The position numbers and the translations under genes are program-made. Positions 37,034-53,266 of a DNA stretch of 64,000 bases are shown one piece after another. Numbering within the stretch: position 1 is the stretch's first letter; each line of letters opens with the position of its first letter. Source of the stretch: Acestrorhynchus altus. Lineage: Eukaryota; Chordata; Actinopteri; Characiformes; Acestrorhynchidae. The stretch spans positions 7,822,968 to 7,886,967 of the forward strand of contig CM067507.1 in assembly GCA_034509495.1 (NCBI GenBank). The letters run 5' to 3'. The notes below the pieces were generated by a model. It was not told the DNA's origin. It did not search any database and saw only the letters and a list, made by a program, of their open reading frames with translations.

Positions 37034-40000
37034 CTAAAAAGAGAGATTGGATAAGATAGTTATGAGACTGCATGCTAATCACATCATTTAATTGCAAATA
37101 ATGATCAAATGTTTTTCTACTTAAGCAGCAGTATATACAAAAACTGGTCATTTTACTTCTGGGTTCTCTTTTCAGCTTTCATTTTTACCCCATTGAAATT
37201 AATACAAATTGTGCTATGTGCTCCCCATTATAGACAGCTATAAATGCACATTCATTTGTTGACTCAGAAATAAAGAATATATCAGAAATAAAGAACTGGC
37301 ATCTGAAGCGAAGCATGTCGGATGATGCAGTTGAGTAATATTACAGGATTTTCTGTTAAACTATCTCTGTTGAGTGCAGTTGCAGTGTTCCAAGCCCAGT
37401 GTGGGCTCCCCATTACAGTAAGTGGATAATCAAATCATTTTGAAGCTATTTTAGGATAAAATTGCTACATAATGTTGCTGTAACTACCCAGGGACAAAGA
37501 GGGAGGAAGAACAAGACAAGGCAAGTAGAAACTAACCAGATTCCTTATTTTAACATTTACATATTTCAATGATTTTGTTTGATTTTGATGATTTGTTTGT
37601 AGGAATTTAAGAACCAAGATAGGTGTGTGATAAACAAATACATGATTTTGAGATAAAGAATTCAGATCTGTTTCTAATACATGACAACCTTAAGAGGTAT
37701 CTAAACATTACATGTCTTTCATTGAAAGTTCAGCCAAAGTTAACCTCCAAATGTCATATCAGCTGGATCAAAACAAGAACACCTGATTCTCTGCCAAGAG
37801 CCTCTCAGCAGTCACACCTTGATGGAGTGTTTGTCATTAATCCCACACGATTACACTACAGAAAAACACACACACCAACCAGACAGTCCAATCAGGATTG
37901 AGCAGTGCACCAGGAAACTGGCATACACACACACACACACACACACACACTGCCAGACGGGCGTCGACTCTGGTTTACATACACACTGACAGAAGGAAGA
38001 GAAAAACAAATCTAGCATCATCATCAGTCACGTCTTGTGAGTCATAATACAGTCATTAGACAATCATGTCTGATCAAACAGCTTTTAGTAAAACTACAAG
38101 TTTGAAGTGAGTGGTTTAGTGACAAAATGGGTGGTAAAAAATTAAACAATGAGAGTTCTCTACATGGAAGCGAAATACTGAGAATCTGCTGTATCCTCCT
38201 TCAAAAATAAATAAATAAATAATCCCCTGGAAACAAGAGGGCTATAAAACAGGCCAATTCCAAAACCCTAAAATCTTCATTCAAAAGTCTTAAATTATTC
38301 ATATTTACACCCTCAAAATCTCAGCCCAGGCAATCACATGAAAGACCCGCTCTGAAACTTCAATAGTTTGGAAGGTATTGTGATGAATGGTATGCTGTGT
38401 AAAGAAATGTTCATGCTACATACTGCTGGTGGCGCTGTGCAACCTACTCTTTGTGACTATAGTGAATGGTCAAGGCAATGGCAAGCTCTGGAAAAGCAGG
38501 CACCCATGATAGGCTTAAAGCTGATGAAAGGTGACTTTAGTATTCTTCTCCACTCCAATGTCCACTCCCTCAAAAAGAAACTGAACTACCTCTGCTCATC
38601 ACACACCACGAACTCTGCTGTGTTTCATCTTTACAGACACATGGTTTTATTGCAGCAATCCAGACAAGGCCATTCAACTAGCCAGACCAAAAACACTGCC
38701 CACAGAATAACAGGACAATCTAAAAGACATAACACATTGACCTCTGCCTTTACGCTGACAGTGTAGGAATAATTAGAAAATATAATTACAAGATTTACAT
38801 AAGACATATTAATATGTTTATATGCTGAGACTGAAACGACATTTATATAGATATGCTACAGTTCATTACGCAGTTTATGTAAAGTGATCAAAAAAAGTTT
38901 ATACTTGGTTTCTGGAGATCTACAGATTTAACAATAATAATAATGCATCAATATTGTATTCTTAATGTTTATTGTACTGAATTACATCAATAAAATTACT
39001 AGAATTCTTTTTATTTGCAGAAACAGCTGCCTTAGAGCAATGCAATAATAAGGAAACTGTCTTCAAGCCACAAACATGACAGATAAGTTCATAAATCACC
39101 TGAATCACAAAATCACCTGTTCATTCTGTGTATACCACTGCAGTGCCTCACTCTATAGCCAATTAGTTCAGAGCTCATTATTCTTTGGCCTGCCATCAAA
39201 TAAAGAAAATGAGTTCTGAGGCCAGATTCATGTCAAAGTCGTGTCTATGAGTTAACTTAAAATCTCACAGTAATGTGCAATGTAAAACACTGTGATAATG
39301 TGTCAGTGAACTGCGGCATAGAAACTGGAAAACGTAACACGTCTCATTGCATTAAAGGGCAGTCTATGGAAGGACGGGATCGTCTTTTGGCTCCTATGCT
39401 CATTATGGGTCTGGACCTGCATTTATGTGATATTTGCTGTAAAAGGTTCTATAGCAACCATACTGAACTGCTGACCAAAAGTGTAGCTAGCCAGGTCCTT
39501 ATAAAGACCACCAGGATTCCAGTTTAGACCTGGTAGATAAACTGGATGGAATCACAGCATGATGTCATTTTGTCAGAATGGTAAACAGAAAGTACAAGAC
39601 ACCTGAAGCCATTGTCCTGGAACAAAACTGATACTGGCCTGCCTGGAACAATGAAGGGCAACTGCAGGTGCTGCTCAGGTGATAGAAAACAATCATCAGA
39701 CATCAAAGAGAATTGTTCAGATGTGTTCACCTGAGAGGATGCCTGGAAATCCCTTCAAAACATTTCAAAAACCTCAATCACACATGTCATCATAAGCACC
39801 AAAAGTCACAAGTGTAGCAAGTGTAGCAGGTTCTCCACTGATATAATAAATCAGGAGCTACAACATGTCAGTGCTGGAACTGAAACTATACTGTCACACT
39901 GAATAATTTCCTAAACAATCATAGATCTACTTGCTGCGAGCTGCTTCAAATGGTGATTTGAGTGATGCCAGAGTCACTTTGGGAAGAACCATGTTTGTAA

Positions 40001-40370
40001 TAGAGAGGTGAGAGATTTCAAGACCTTTAAAGGTCTAAAGAATCTTTTTAAATCACTTTGAAGTTTCTTCATACTCATCACAAACATATTACAAACATTT
40101 ATTTAGGAACCTAATAGGTGATTCTTCTAGTGTCCAAACATCAACAGCCAAAAAGCCATGAAAACATTTTGAGAATCATTTTGGCTTCATGGAAAACCAT
40201 CAGAGATACCCAGTTCAGACCGTATCTGTACAAGAGTTGCTGCAGAAAACTTAATAAAACACTTTAAACAAATAACAAATCACAGGCCCACTCTCTCACA
40301 CTTTTAAAAAACCCACAGAACCCAACAATGAACCATATAGTTTAGAATTTCCACAGGAAAGTGAACATAC
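37034..40370. other. grb7 5' intron or upstream region
   Basis: Mostly unrecognised AT-rich DNA, with an AC run at 37925-37951 and a LINE endonuclease remnant near 38530-38700. Confidence 0.45.
38530..38700 (+). mobile_element. LINE endonuclease (APE-type) N-terminal remnant
   Basis: One frame reads ILLHSNVHSLKKKLNYL and the next frame FIFTDTWFYCSNPDKAIQLA. These correspond to the NVxSLxNKxDEL and FTETWLxxxxPDSAIQL signatures of L2-like LINE endonucleases, with a frameshift between them. Confidence 0.55.
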
Positions 40371-40411
40371 CATCAGTGCTCAGGGCTGCCTGTGTGGCAT
40401 TCACACTGCTG
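40371..40411 (-). CDS. grb7: Possible 5' exon of grb7
   Basis: 41-nt segment between acceptor CTTCCTCACAG and donor GTATGT. Read in the downstream frame it gives SSVNATQAALSTD, and phase 1 matches the acceptor of the exon at 37033. It has no ATG, so it is either 5' UTR read open by chance or part of a longer N-terminus whose first exon I could not find. Confidence 0.45.
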
Positions 40412-40426
40412 CTGTGAGGAAGATCA

Positions 40427-40430
<4 letters not shown>

Positions 40431-40516
<86 letters not shown>
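40431..40516. repeat. (GT)n(GA)n compound microsatellite
   Basis: GT run then GA run, about 20 nt from the acceptor of the possible 5' exon of grb7. Confidence 0.95.
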
Positions 40517-41210
40517 GTCTGGGAGCACCCTTTGCTTTGAGAGGGGTGGGGCAAAGGCCTGGTTGCAGGTGTTTGGTGAGAAGTTCACTCTGGCTGTCGT
40601 CACTTGTAAATCCAGAGGTGTGTAAACAAATGTGATGTGGGGGCGTGTAGAAAACAGGCTTAAAAATATTGGGTGAGTTCAGGTTAAGTGTGGACATCAG
40701 TTGATGGATGTCAGATAAAGGATTCAGTGCATGAACTTGCTGGCACTGAACTTTGATTTGTTTTTTCACCGCATTGAACTGTGGATATATGGACATAGGG
40801 TATAATATTTAAACCTGCTACTGAATATTCAGCATTATAGAAACTCTGACAATCATTATATTTGACTTTTCAGCTGGCCCAGGTTTTGGAGACATTGCAA
40901 TTAATCCCTTCAGTTGGAAATGCACTACTGTTCTAAAATGTTTGCACTACTGTTCTTTTAAAAGTTTGAAAGCAGCCTTTTCAATAGGATAATCATTTGT
41001 GAATCATTGGGTCACTTTAAAACAAAGGTGACCACATTTATTTTTAATTTTTACAAAGAGGTTAGTTGTAGCATACAAATAAGCATATGTTTTAGGTTTG
41101 AGGTGTATTAGTTCAATCACTAGAGAAAATAAATTTCATAGGTATAGATGGTAATTAATGGCTATAATACAATCAAATCCTCACAGCAATGCTCCAAAAT
41201 CTAGCAGTTG

Positions 41211-41218
41211 TGTGTGTG

Positions 41219-41292
<74 letters not shown>
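41211..41292. repeat. (GT)n(AT)n(AC)n compound microsatellite
   Basis: Long AT run flanked by GT and AC runs. It sits exactly at the left end of the Tc1-like element. Confidence 0.96.
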
Positions 41293-41792
41293 GGTTGGAC
41301 AGTGAAACTGAAACACCTGTCATTTAAGTGTGGGAGGATTCATGGCTAAATAGGAGCAGCCTGGTGGCCAATCTTCATTAATTGCACCAGTAAGAGCAGA
41401 GTGTGAAGGTTCAATTAGCAGTGCAGTATAGTTTTGCTCAAATATTGCAATGTATACAACATTATGGGTGACATACCAGAGTTCAAAGACAACTCTGTGG
41501 TGTTGCTGGCTCATCTGTGACTTAAGACAACAAGTCTTTTGTGATGTATCAAGAGCCCGCAGTATCCAGGGTAATGTCAGCACCACCAAGAAGGACAAAA
41601 GCATCTAACAGGATTAGCTGTGGGCTATGAGAAGCTGTCTGAGGATGTTAGTGCTAACTGGTTGTATCTAAAATGTATCAAAAGAATTGACACTGTATTG
41701 GCTGCAAAAGTACCCTAGTACAGCACACTAATAAACTATTGTGGTCTAAAACCAGGTGTTTCAGTTTCATTGTCCAACCCCTGTATATACAC
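41293..41792 (+). mobile_element. Internally deleted Tc1-like transposon with intact inverted repeats
   Basis: Left repeat GGTTGGACAGTGAAACTGAA ACACCTG (41293-41319) and right repeat at 41753-41779 are inverted with one mismatch. The interior starts a transposase at 41464 (MGDIPEFKDN, then a frameshifted TTSLL and HHQEGQK), keeping only the N-terminal helix-turn-helix region. The catalytic domain is deleted. The flank is TA/CA-rich, consistent with TA-targeted insertion. Confidence 0.85.
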
Positions 41793-43351
41793 ACACACAT
41801 GATTTCCAAACTATTGTCACTACAGTGTATTTCTGTTCTTCAAGCTTTAATTTATAAGAGCCATGAAAGACTGAATAATTACAATATAATAACTAGTTCA
41901 TTTTACATTTTAGAGCATATGACAGATGTTTCTTACCATGAGTGTCTCAGATCATTTAGGAAGCAGTTAACCAATAGCTATACCAACACTAATCTAATTC
42001 TAATGTCATATCAAAATCTGTCATTAAATGTTTGATAGAACAAATTTATTTTAATGTTTATAAAGGTTTAACTGTGACAGAAGGCTTATATACAGCCATA
42101 TGCAAAATATCAAACCTCTTCAATGTGTAAAATACAACTCTAATGTAATTTTCAGGGGTTGCTCAAACTTCTGTACATGACAGTTGGAGTCAGCTGTCTC
42201 CTAAGAGCTGGCCTTTGGCGATTACTGGATTTCAGTGAATGATCAATAAATTTTCTGCTTTAACACTGAAGATGAAAGTAGAACTGTGCAGACGATTTGT
42301 TCTATTAGCACAGAGCTGTACAGATGCAGGACAATGTAGTAACATTTAAGTAACACAGTCACAAGTAGGGCCCTATGAAATCAGATTTATTTCTAATGTT
42401 CTTTTTTTTTTATTTATTTTGTTTCTCCTTAAAAACATTTTTCCTTTTAAAAAACCACCATCATGAAAATCATGGGGCCCTTCATACGTTAGAAATGAAC
42501 AAGAAGGAAAGAAGTTATATTTCAGAGTCTTTATTTCAAATCCAGCAGTTTGTGGCAGGGATGAGAGGGGAATGTTGGGTGGTCTGTGATTGTGCTTGGG
42601 GCTGTGCTGCCACTCTGGGGGTGGAGATTAGAGTACAGGCAAGAACCCAGTCAGAATAAACTCTCTACTCCTACAACCTCATGCAAACTTTATACCAGAA
42701 GCATGATTTTCAATTCTGAATATGACGCAAAGGGCAAACAAGGATGGAAAATTATCTTCCTAACCTGATACAGGTTACAATGGCACTTTTCCAACACACC
42801 AGGGCACATTTTCTAGTGCAATCGTGAAATACATGGCCTTTTGTATTACACATGACATAACACTAATTGGTGGGATTTTTATTAGGGTTATTGCCTACAA
42901 TGGGACCTTCATTCTCACTGTGACATGTGAAAACCATGTGTTCTCAAAAGGAAAAGGTGAGAGGGAAAGAAGGAAAGAATACTTCAGCAGGAACTGAAAA
43001 TCGTGTGAGCCACTTTACAGGTTTGACAGGTGATTTTCTTTTAAAGGAAGGATATTGCAAAAAATGCCTCCAGGAGCCAATCCCAATTCAAGCAGACAGA
43101 CACAAACCTTCATACATAAACACAAACACATTCCTGCTCACATGCATACTTTAAGTAAACATACACTCAAAATCATACAGAGTGTGCATCCATCCACCAA
43201 ACACATTGTGAGGCAGCAAAGTCTAAACCCTTAGGGTGGAAGAGGGTGGAAATGTATCAAGATCAGTCAACGTTTAGGCTAAAGCTGCCTCCAAGGGCAT
43301 CTCACTCTGTAACATACACACAGCCAGACATTTGGAGGTTGATGGAATGGC

Positions 43352-48080
<4,729 letters not shown>

Positions 48081-48309
48081 ATGGCTTTCCCAGACCACGC
48101 CCACCTGCAGCAGCGGTCCAATCACAGCGCTGAAAGTCGTCAGACTTACGGTTACGTCATCCAGGAAACACAAACAGCAGCGACGTTAAAACTTGATCAA
48201 GCAGGAAGTTTCCATCCAGTACTAATGAGTCGCTCTTCAGGGTTCTCAGCAGACCAGACCATCAGTATTAACGTTCCAGCGCCCACCTACTGTAGACCAG
48301 GCTGTGCTT

Positions 48310-49620
48310 CAGCGAGGTGGAGATGATCCACTGATGCTCCACAGTTTAGACTCACATCTGCTATTATTTTAATATTGTTGATTAATATGCAAGACTTACT
48401 GACCATTATATAAACTTTATTATTATTGTTGTTATTATTAATATTATTATTAATAATAATAATAATATTAATATTGTTATTATTATTGTTGTTATTATTA
48501 TTATTATTATTAATAATAATAATAATAATAATAATTTGTTGGTTTGTTTGTTTGTTTGCTTGCCACCCCCTTCTTCAGAGGACCAATTAACCTTTGGTGT
48601 TAATATAGAATTTAAAAAAATAAAAAATTGTAATTGTAAAATAAACAATACTAACTTAAAATTTTTAAACATTATTTGATTGATCAATTGCCTGCCACCC
48701 ACCTCTTCAGAGGACCACTTAACCTTCGTTAGTGTTAATACAGAATTCTAGTATTTGTGGTCGACATGCATCACATATAATAAGGAAATATGGAAAACAT
48801 TATTTTTCGCATTCGCTTGTTTTATATACAATATTAAGTTGATTTTCACTTTATTAAGGAAACACCAAACAATTTTCAGATCAATCTATCTGACAATCTA
48901 TTTATCAGATCAATTTAATCTTCAAAGAAATGATAATTAATGCACTGTGATTCTTCGTTTATAGTCATTTTTGTCAGTTTCTTTGTCTCAAAGTTGAATA
49001 ATTGATTTTGAATTACAAGTTATAATAGATATTCATTTGATTATAATGTCATTTAATCATTTTCTGCAAACTTATGGAACTCCTCACACTATAATAGATG
49101 CACATTAGAGATTTTAGTAGTATTCTTGGATGTGAATAATGCTTCCAGAATGACATTTTCAAGAAAGGCACAGGAGAGTGAGTAAAAATTCTTAAAACAT
49201 CACACTCCTTCAAATCCTCTGGAAATGAGAATCCTTCCAATACTTGAACTCTAGATTTATCAGCAATGTAGATATAGAACATTTGGCCAATTCTTCACAT
49301 TTTTTCAGATAACTGATTGGGTCCTTTTACTTTCAATTTGAGAACAGTGTCTATATTCTTTGCACCAAGTCAAGCTCATTCACTGTTGCTGCTGGATTCT
49401 GCGAAACAATGAAGTGAAAGTGTCATATGATGTGTGGAAATCGAGTTGCAAAGCAGAAGTAAATTGTTCAGTTTTGTCATTTGTGGCCATAATTTCAAAG
49501 TGAAATTCTTGTAGCCTGGGATTTTTGTCACTACTGGTAGACCCTATGACCGTACCCTTTGTTGCACCTGCAGATTCACAGATTCCCATGGAGTGCATCA
49601 AGCGCCACCACACTCCACTC
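48310..49620. other. Intergenic, with a minus-strand ORF-like segment
   Basis: Between the arf promoter and Tc1 debris. Minus-strand frames at 49380-49613 (GTVIGSTSSDKNPRLQEFHF) and 49049-49282 (NMFYIYIADKSRVQVLE) look like remains of a coding element, but I cannot name it. Confidence 0.35.
48417..48537. repeat. Imperfect (ATT)n/(AAT)n palindromic microsatellite
   Basis: ATT-type and AAT-type blocks alternate (ATT, AAT, ATT, AAT), so the run can fold on itself. Confidence 0.92.
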
Positions 49621-49624
49621 CTGA

Positions 49625-49885
49625 AGCAGAAACAGAAGTGACTTTCCTGGGCTAAGGAGAAAAAGAACTGGATTGGTGCTTAGTGTTCCAGAGGCCTCTT
49701 TTCAGATTAAAGTAAACTTTGCATTTCATTCTGAAATCAAGAGTCCTAGAGTCTGAAGGAAAAGTGGAGAGGCACAGGATTCAAGGTGTCTGTAGTCCAG
49801 TGTGAAGTTGCTGACGACTTGGATGGTTTAGAGGGCCATGTCATCTGCTCATGTTGGTCCACTGTGTTTTATCAACTACAGAGTC
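49625..49885 (+). mobile_element. Tc1-like fragment, plus strand, same family as 9440-11690
   Basis: CTGGGCTAAGGAGAAAAAGA ACTGG, AAGTGGAGAGGCACAGGATT, AGGGCCATGTCATCTGCTCA and GGTCCACTGTGTTTTATCAA are the sense of the region read in reverse at 9440-11690. Short and frameshifted. Confidence 0.65.
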
Positions 49886-50352
49886 ACTTCAGCCATCGCT
49901 ATTTTTTTCTCTAAAATCAAAGCTCTCAGTTTATCACTCAATCTAGGTCCCCTGTCTAACCTATGGTCATGAACCCCAGATTAGAAAAGATTGATTTTTA
50001 AATGATGTCACCAGTGAGAAATTCCTCAGGAGTCAGTGGCTCAAAATATCTGTTTAACTGAACCAGCACTCAGCACTGGGCTGATGTCCAGATGTCTAAA
50101 AATGTCCTTCTTCTAAACACCTCACTTTGCAGAGTGACCATAAATGATCTTCTTTTGAGTGCATTTCCCAGATCTTTGATTCAGAACATGTATTCATCTG
50201 CTTAACTCCTTAGATGTCCACTTCTGTGCCAGTTCACACTTGTGTTGAAGCACTGGAGCAGGACAGTATGGCTCTGCATCATTCCAGTGCTAATGCTTTT
50301 TCATATCATAGTGTGGTGAATGTGGACGTCTCTTACAGTTAAACAATGGCTT

Positions 50353-50852
50353 NNNNNNNNNNNNNNNNNNNNNNNNNNNNNNNNNNNNNNNNNNNNNNNN
50401 NNNNNNNNNNNNNNNNNNNNNNNNNNNNNNNNNNNNNNNNNNNNNNNNNNNNNNNNNNNNNNNNNNNNNNNNNNNNNNNNNNNNNNNNNNNNNNNNNNNN
50501 NNNNNNNNNNNNNNNNNNNNNNNNNNNNNNNNNNNNNNNNNNNNNNNNNNNNNNNNNNNNNNNNNNNNNNNNNNNNNNNNNNNNNNNNNNNNNNNNNNNN
50601 NNNNNNNNNNNNNNNNNNNNNNNNNNNNNNNNNNNNNNNNNNNNNNNNNNNNNNNNNNNNNNNNNNNNNNNNNNNNNNNNNNNNNNNNNNNNNNNNNNNN
50701 NNNNNNNNNNNNNNNNNNNNNNNNNNNNNNNNNNNNNNNNNNNNNNNNNNNNNNNNNNNNNNNNNNNNNNNNNNNNNNNNNNNNNNNNNNNNNNNNNNNN
50801 NNNNNNNNNNNNNNNNNNNNNNNNNNNNNNNNNNNNNNNNNNNNNNNNNNNN
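50353..50852. other. Assembly gap, 500 N
   Basis: Exactly 500 N. The round length suggests a gap of estimated or arbitrary size. It hides the 5' part of the piggyBac element. Confidence 0.99.
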
Positions 50853-52679
50853 TGTTTTAGTTGTGTCTCAGATCAATCAGTAGCAGAAGTAAAAAAGGCA
50901 AATCAGGTGGTGTTCTCGCAGACTTCAGATGACCACCTGTTTATTTCCAGAGGTTATACAGGTGCTGCAGATAACAGGACCCCGAATTCGCTCTGTGCTG
51001 AAGCCATGAGTGTGCGTTATAACGTTGAAGGGAGGCTGTAGAGCTGATTTTCTCAGATGTCCAGCAAGACAACTCTGATTCAGAAGAGGAAGTGGAGGAT
51101 GTATCCGAAGAAGATGGGGAGGAATACAACCAAGAGCATGATGAATCATCTTCAGAAGAAGAAGAAAACCCTGAAGCTGAAAGAGAGACTTTCCTTTCAA
51201 AAAATGGCAAAATAACATGGACCTCAGCAGCATATGACCAACACGGCAGGCATGTAGGACCCACGAGGTATGCCCATGACATTGTCTCTACATTCTACCT
51301 GTTTATCACATCAGTAATAGAAAAGTTAATCTTGGAGATGACAAATCTGGAGGGTTTTCGTAAATATGGAGACAGCTGGAAAAAGATGGATGAGATTGAC
51401 CTGCAGGCCTACTTAGGGCTGCTAATCTTAGCAGGTGTATACAGGTTCTGAGGTGAGGCTGCAGCTAGTCTATGGGACGTAGAGAGTAGAAGGCCAATTT
51501 TTACCTACTCGAGACTGCTTTGATGACCGTGAGTGAAGACCAGCAAGATGTGTGATAGACAGACTTGCAGCCATAAGAGAGGTATGGGACAAGTGGGTGG
51601 AGCGGCTGCCCTACCTCTACAATCCAGGGCCTGATGTAACAGTGGATGAGCAACTGCTTCCATTTAGAGGTAATCTGTTTTCATATTTATAATAAAAGTG
51701 AATTTCACTATTGATTTCTTTGACTGTTTTCTGTGACACTGAGACTAATCACTGATGATAATGTCTTTTGTCCACAGGTCATTGTCCTTTCCTGCAGTAT
51801 ATACCCAGCAAGCCAGCAAAATATGGGATCAAGTCATGGGTGGCTTGCGATGCCAAATCAAGCTATGCTTGGAAAATGCAAGTCTATACTGGGAAGCCGA
51901 CCAGTGGATTCCCAGAGAAGAACCAAGGGATGCGAGTTGTGCTTGTTGTGACAGAGGGGCTGAGGGGTCACAATGTGACATGTGACATTTCTTCACCTCT
52001 TATGAACTCGGACAGCAGCTCCTGAAGAGGAAGATCACCATGGTTGGTACAGTTGAAAAGAACAAGCCTGAGCTCCCACCTGCACTGCTTGCGTCAAAAG
52101 GAGAGTGAGGTCTTCTCTTCAAAGTTTGCCTTCAAGCCCACCACCACTCTAGTTTCCTATCTCCCAATGAAAAACAAGAATGTAGTTCTTCTGAGCACAC
52201 TGCACACAGACTGTGACATTAGCGAGCATGAGGACAGGAAGCTAATCGTAATCCTAGACTACAACCGCAACAAAGGAGGTGTGGACAACCTTGATAAGGT
52301 GATTGGAACACATATCTGCAGAAGAATGACTGCTCGTTGGCCCCTGGTCATCTTCCACAACATCATTGATGTTTCCTCCTACAATGCCTTTGTGATTTGG
52401 AGAGAGATCAACCGAAAAAAGTCATTGGGATGAACAAAATGCATTCAAAACTCCTTTTTGCACATTTTTTTCTTTTCTTAAGCTATAGAAATTCAAGTGA
52501 AGAGGGAAAACTCAGGTATTCACGCATTTTGGGGTGAATGACAATATGCAAGATGAAATTTTGTGTTTAAAATTCAATTAAGCTGCTTATATGGGGGGGG
52601 GGGGGTTTAGTGAAGACGGGTCATTTTGACCCAGAGGACACGGGGTGTATACAGAAAATGAGGACAACAGGAGGGTTAA
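50853..52679 (+). mobile_element. piggyBac transposon, decayed, with a spliceosomal-type intron
   Basis: The transposase reads from an acidic N-terminus (51060-51190) through ITWTSAAYDQHGRHVGPTRY, DLQAYLGLLILAGVYRF, VTVDEQLLPFRG, YIPSKPAKYGIKSWVACDAK, YLPMKNKNVVLLS and YNRNKGGVDNLDKVIGT. The catalytic aspartates in VDEQL and GGVDNLD are visible; the one in TCD(N)FF is followed by a one-base deletion. In-frame stops lie at about 51449 and 51534, with a small deletion near 51500. Between FRG and HCPF there is a 108-nt GT-AG intron (51670-51777). The 3' end has ATGAGGACAACAGGAGGG followed by TTAA at 52676-52679, the classic piggyBac target. The 5' end is not seen and is presumably in the gap. 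Confidence 0.88.
51670..51777 (+). other. Intron inside the piggyBac transposase
   Basis: Starts AG|GTAATC and ends TTTTGTCCACAG|G. Removing it restores FRGHCPFLQYIPSKP, matching intact piggyBac transposases, so it is an intron rather than an insertion. Confidence 0.8.
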
Positions 52680-53059
52680 AAGTATTTTCTGTATAAACAT
52701 TGGTCACAGCAAGAGACTAAAAACAAAAGCATGTAGCACAACTACCAAAAGTCTTACAGAGGTCCACTGTCAGACTTCTCCTCATGATGTAAAAAATATC
52801 TATGGCAACAGCCATATTAACAAATCTATTTCACTTAAAATATAACCAGAAGCTTAGTTAATCTGATATCTCACTACTTGCTGATAAGGTTTTCAAAACT
52901 GTGAAATGAAGCTTATGAATTATTTTAAACAGGGATCATTTTAATCAACAGATGTCACATTGCTTTACAATAAATCTTTAAGAAAACATGACTAAGTGGA
53001 AGGAAAGAAGAGAAAATGAGAAGGGAATGTTGTGTCAGTGTAGATATAGGTAGTGAGGT
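52680..53059. other. Downstream of map3k14, nothing recognised
   Basis: Probably map3k14 3' UTR near 53059. No clear minus-strand poly-A signal was found by eye. Confidence 0.4.
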
Positions 53060-53266
53060 TTAGGCTGCTAGTGTTGAGCAGGTATCTGATGCTCCTCCAT
53101 CATGTTCTTGCTTCTCCAGTTTTCCGTCTCTGACTCTCCAATCCCAGTTTGTGCTGCCATCTGGAGCAGGGACGCACTGCAGCCACAGGCCCGACTCCAA
53201 AACCTCTATATCCGGGGAGACCAGCTTCCCATCCAGGGTAGCCAGACTGAAGGTCCGCAGGGAGAT
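53060..53266 (-). CDS. map3k14: map3k14 exon 14 and stop
   Basis: Encodes ISLRTFSLATLDGKLV, GLWLQCVPAPDGSTNWDWRV and a short tail ending in TAA at 53060-53062. It aligns with mammalian SLVTKDGQPV and LQCTLAPDGSFAWSWRVKHG. The tail is about 15 residues longer than in mammals. The acceptor is TGAATCAAAG. Confidence 0.92.
   Translation of the reverse strand: MSLRTFSLATLDGKLVSPDIEVLESGLWLQCVPAPDGSTNWDWRVRDGKLEKQEHDGGASDTCSTLAA

Noticed and set aside
50320..51041. 187- and 231-codon frames across the N run
   Set aside because: Open only because N bases contain no stops; not real sequence.
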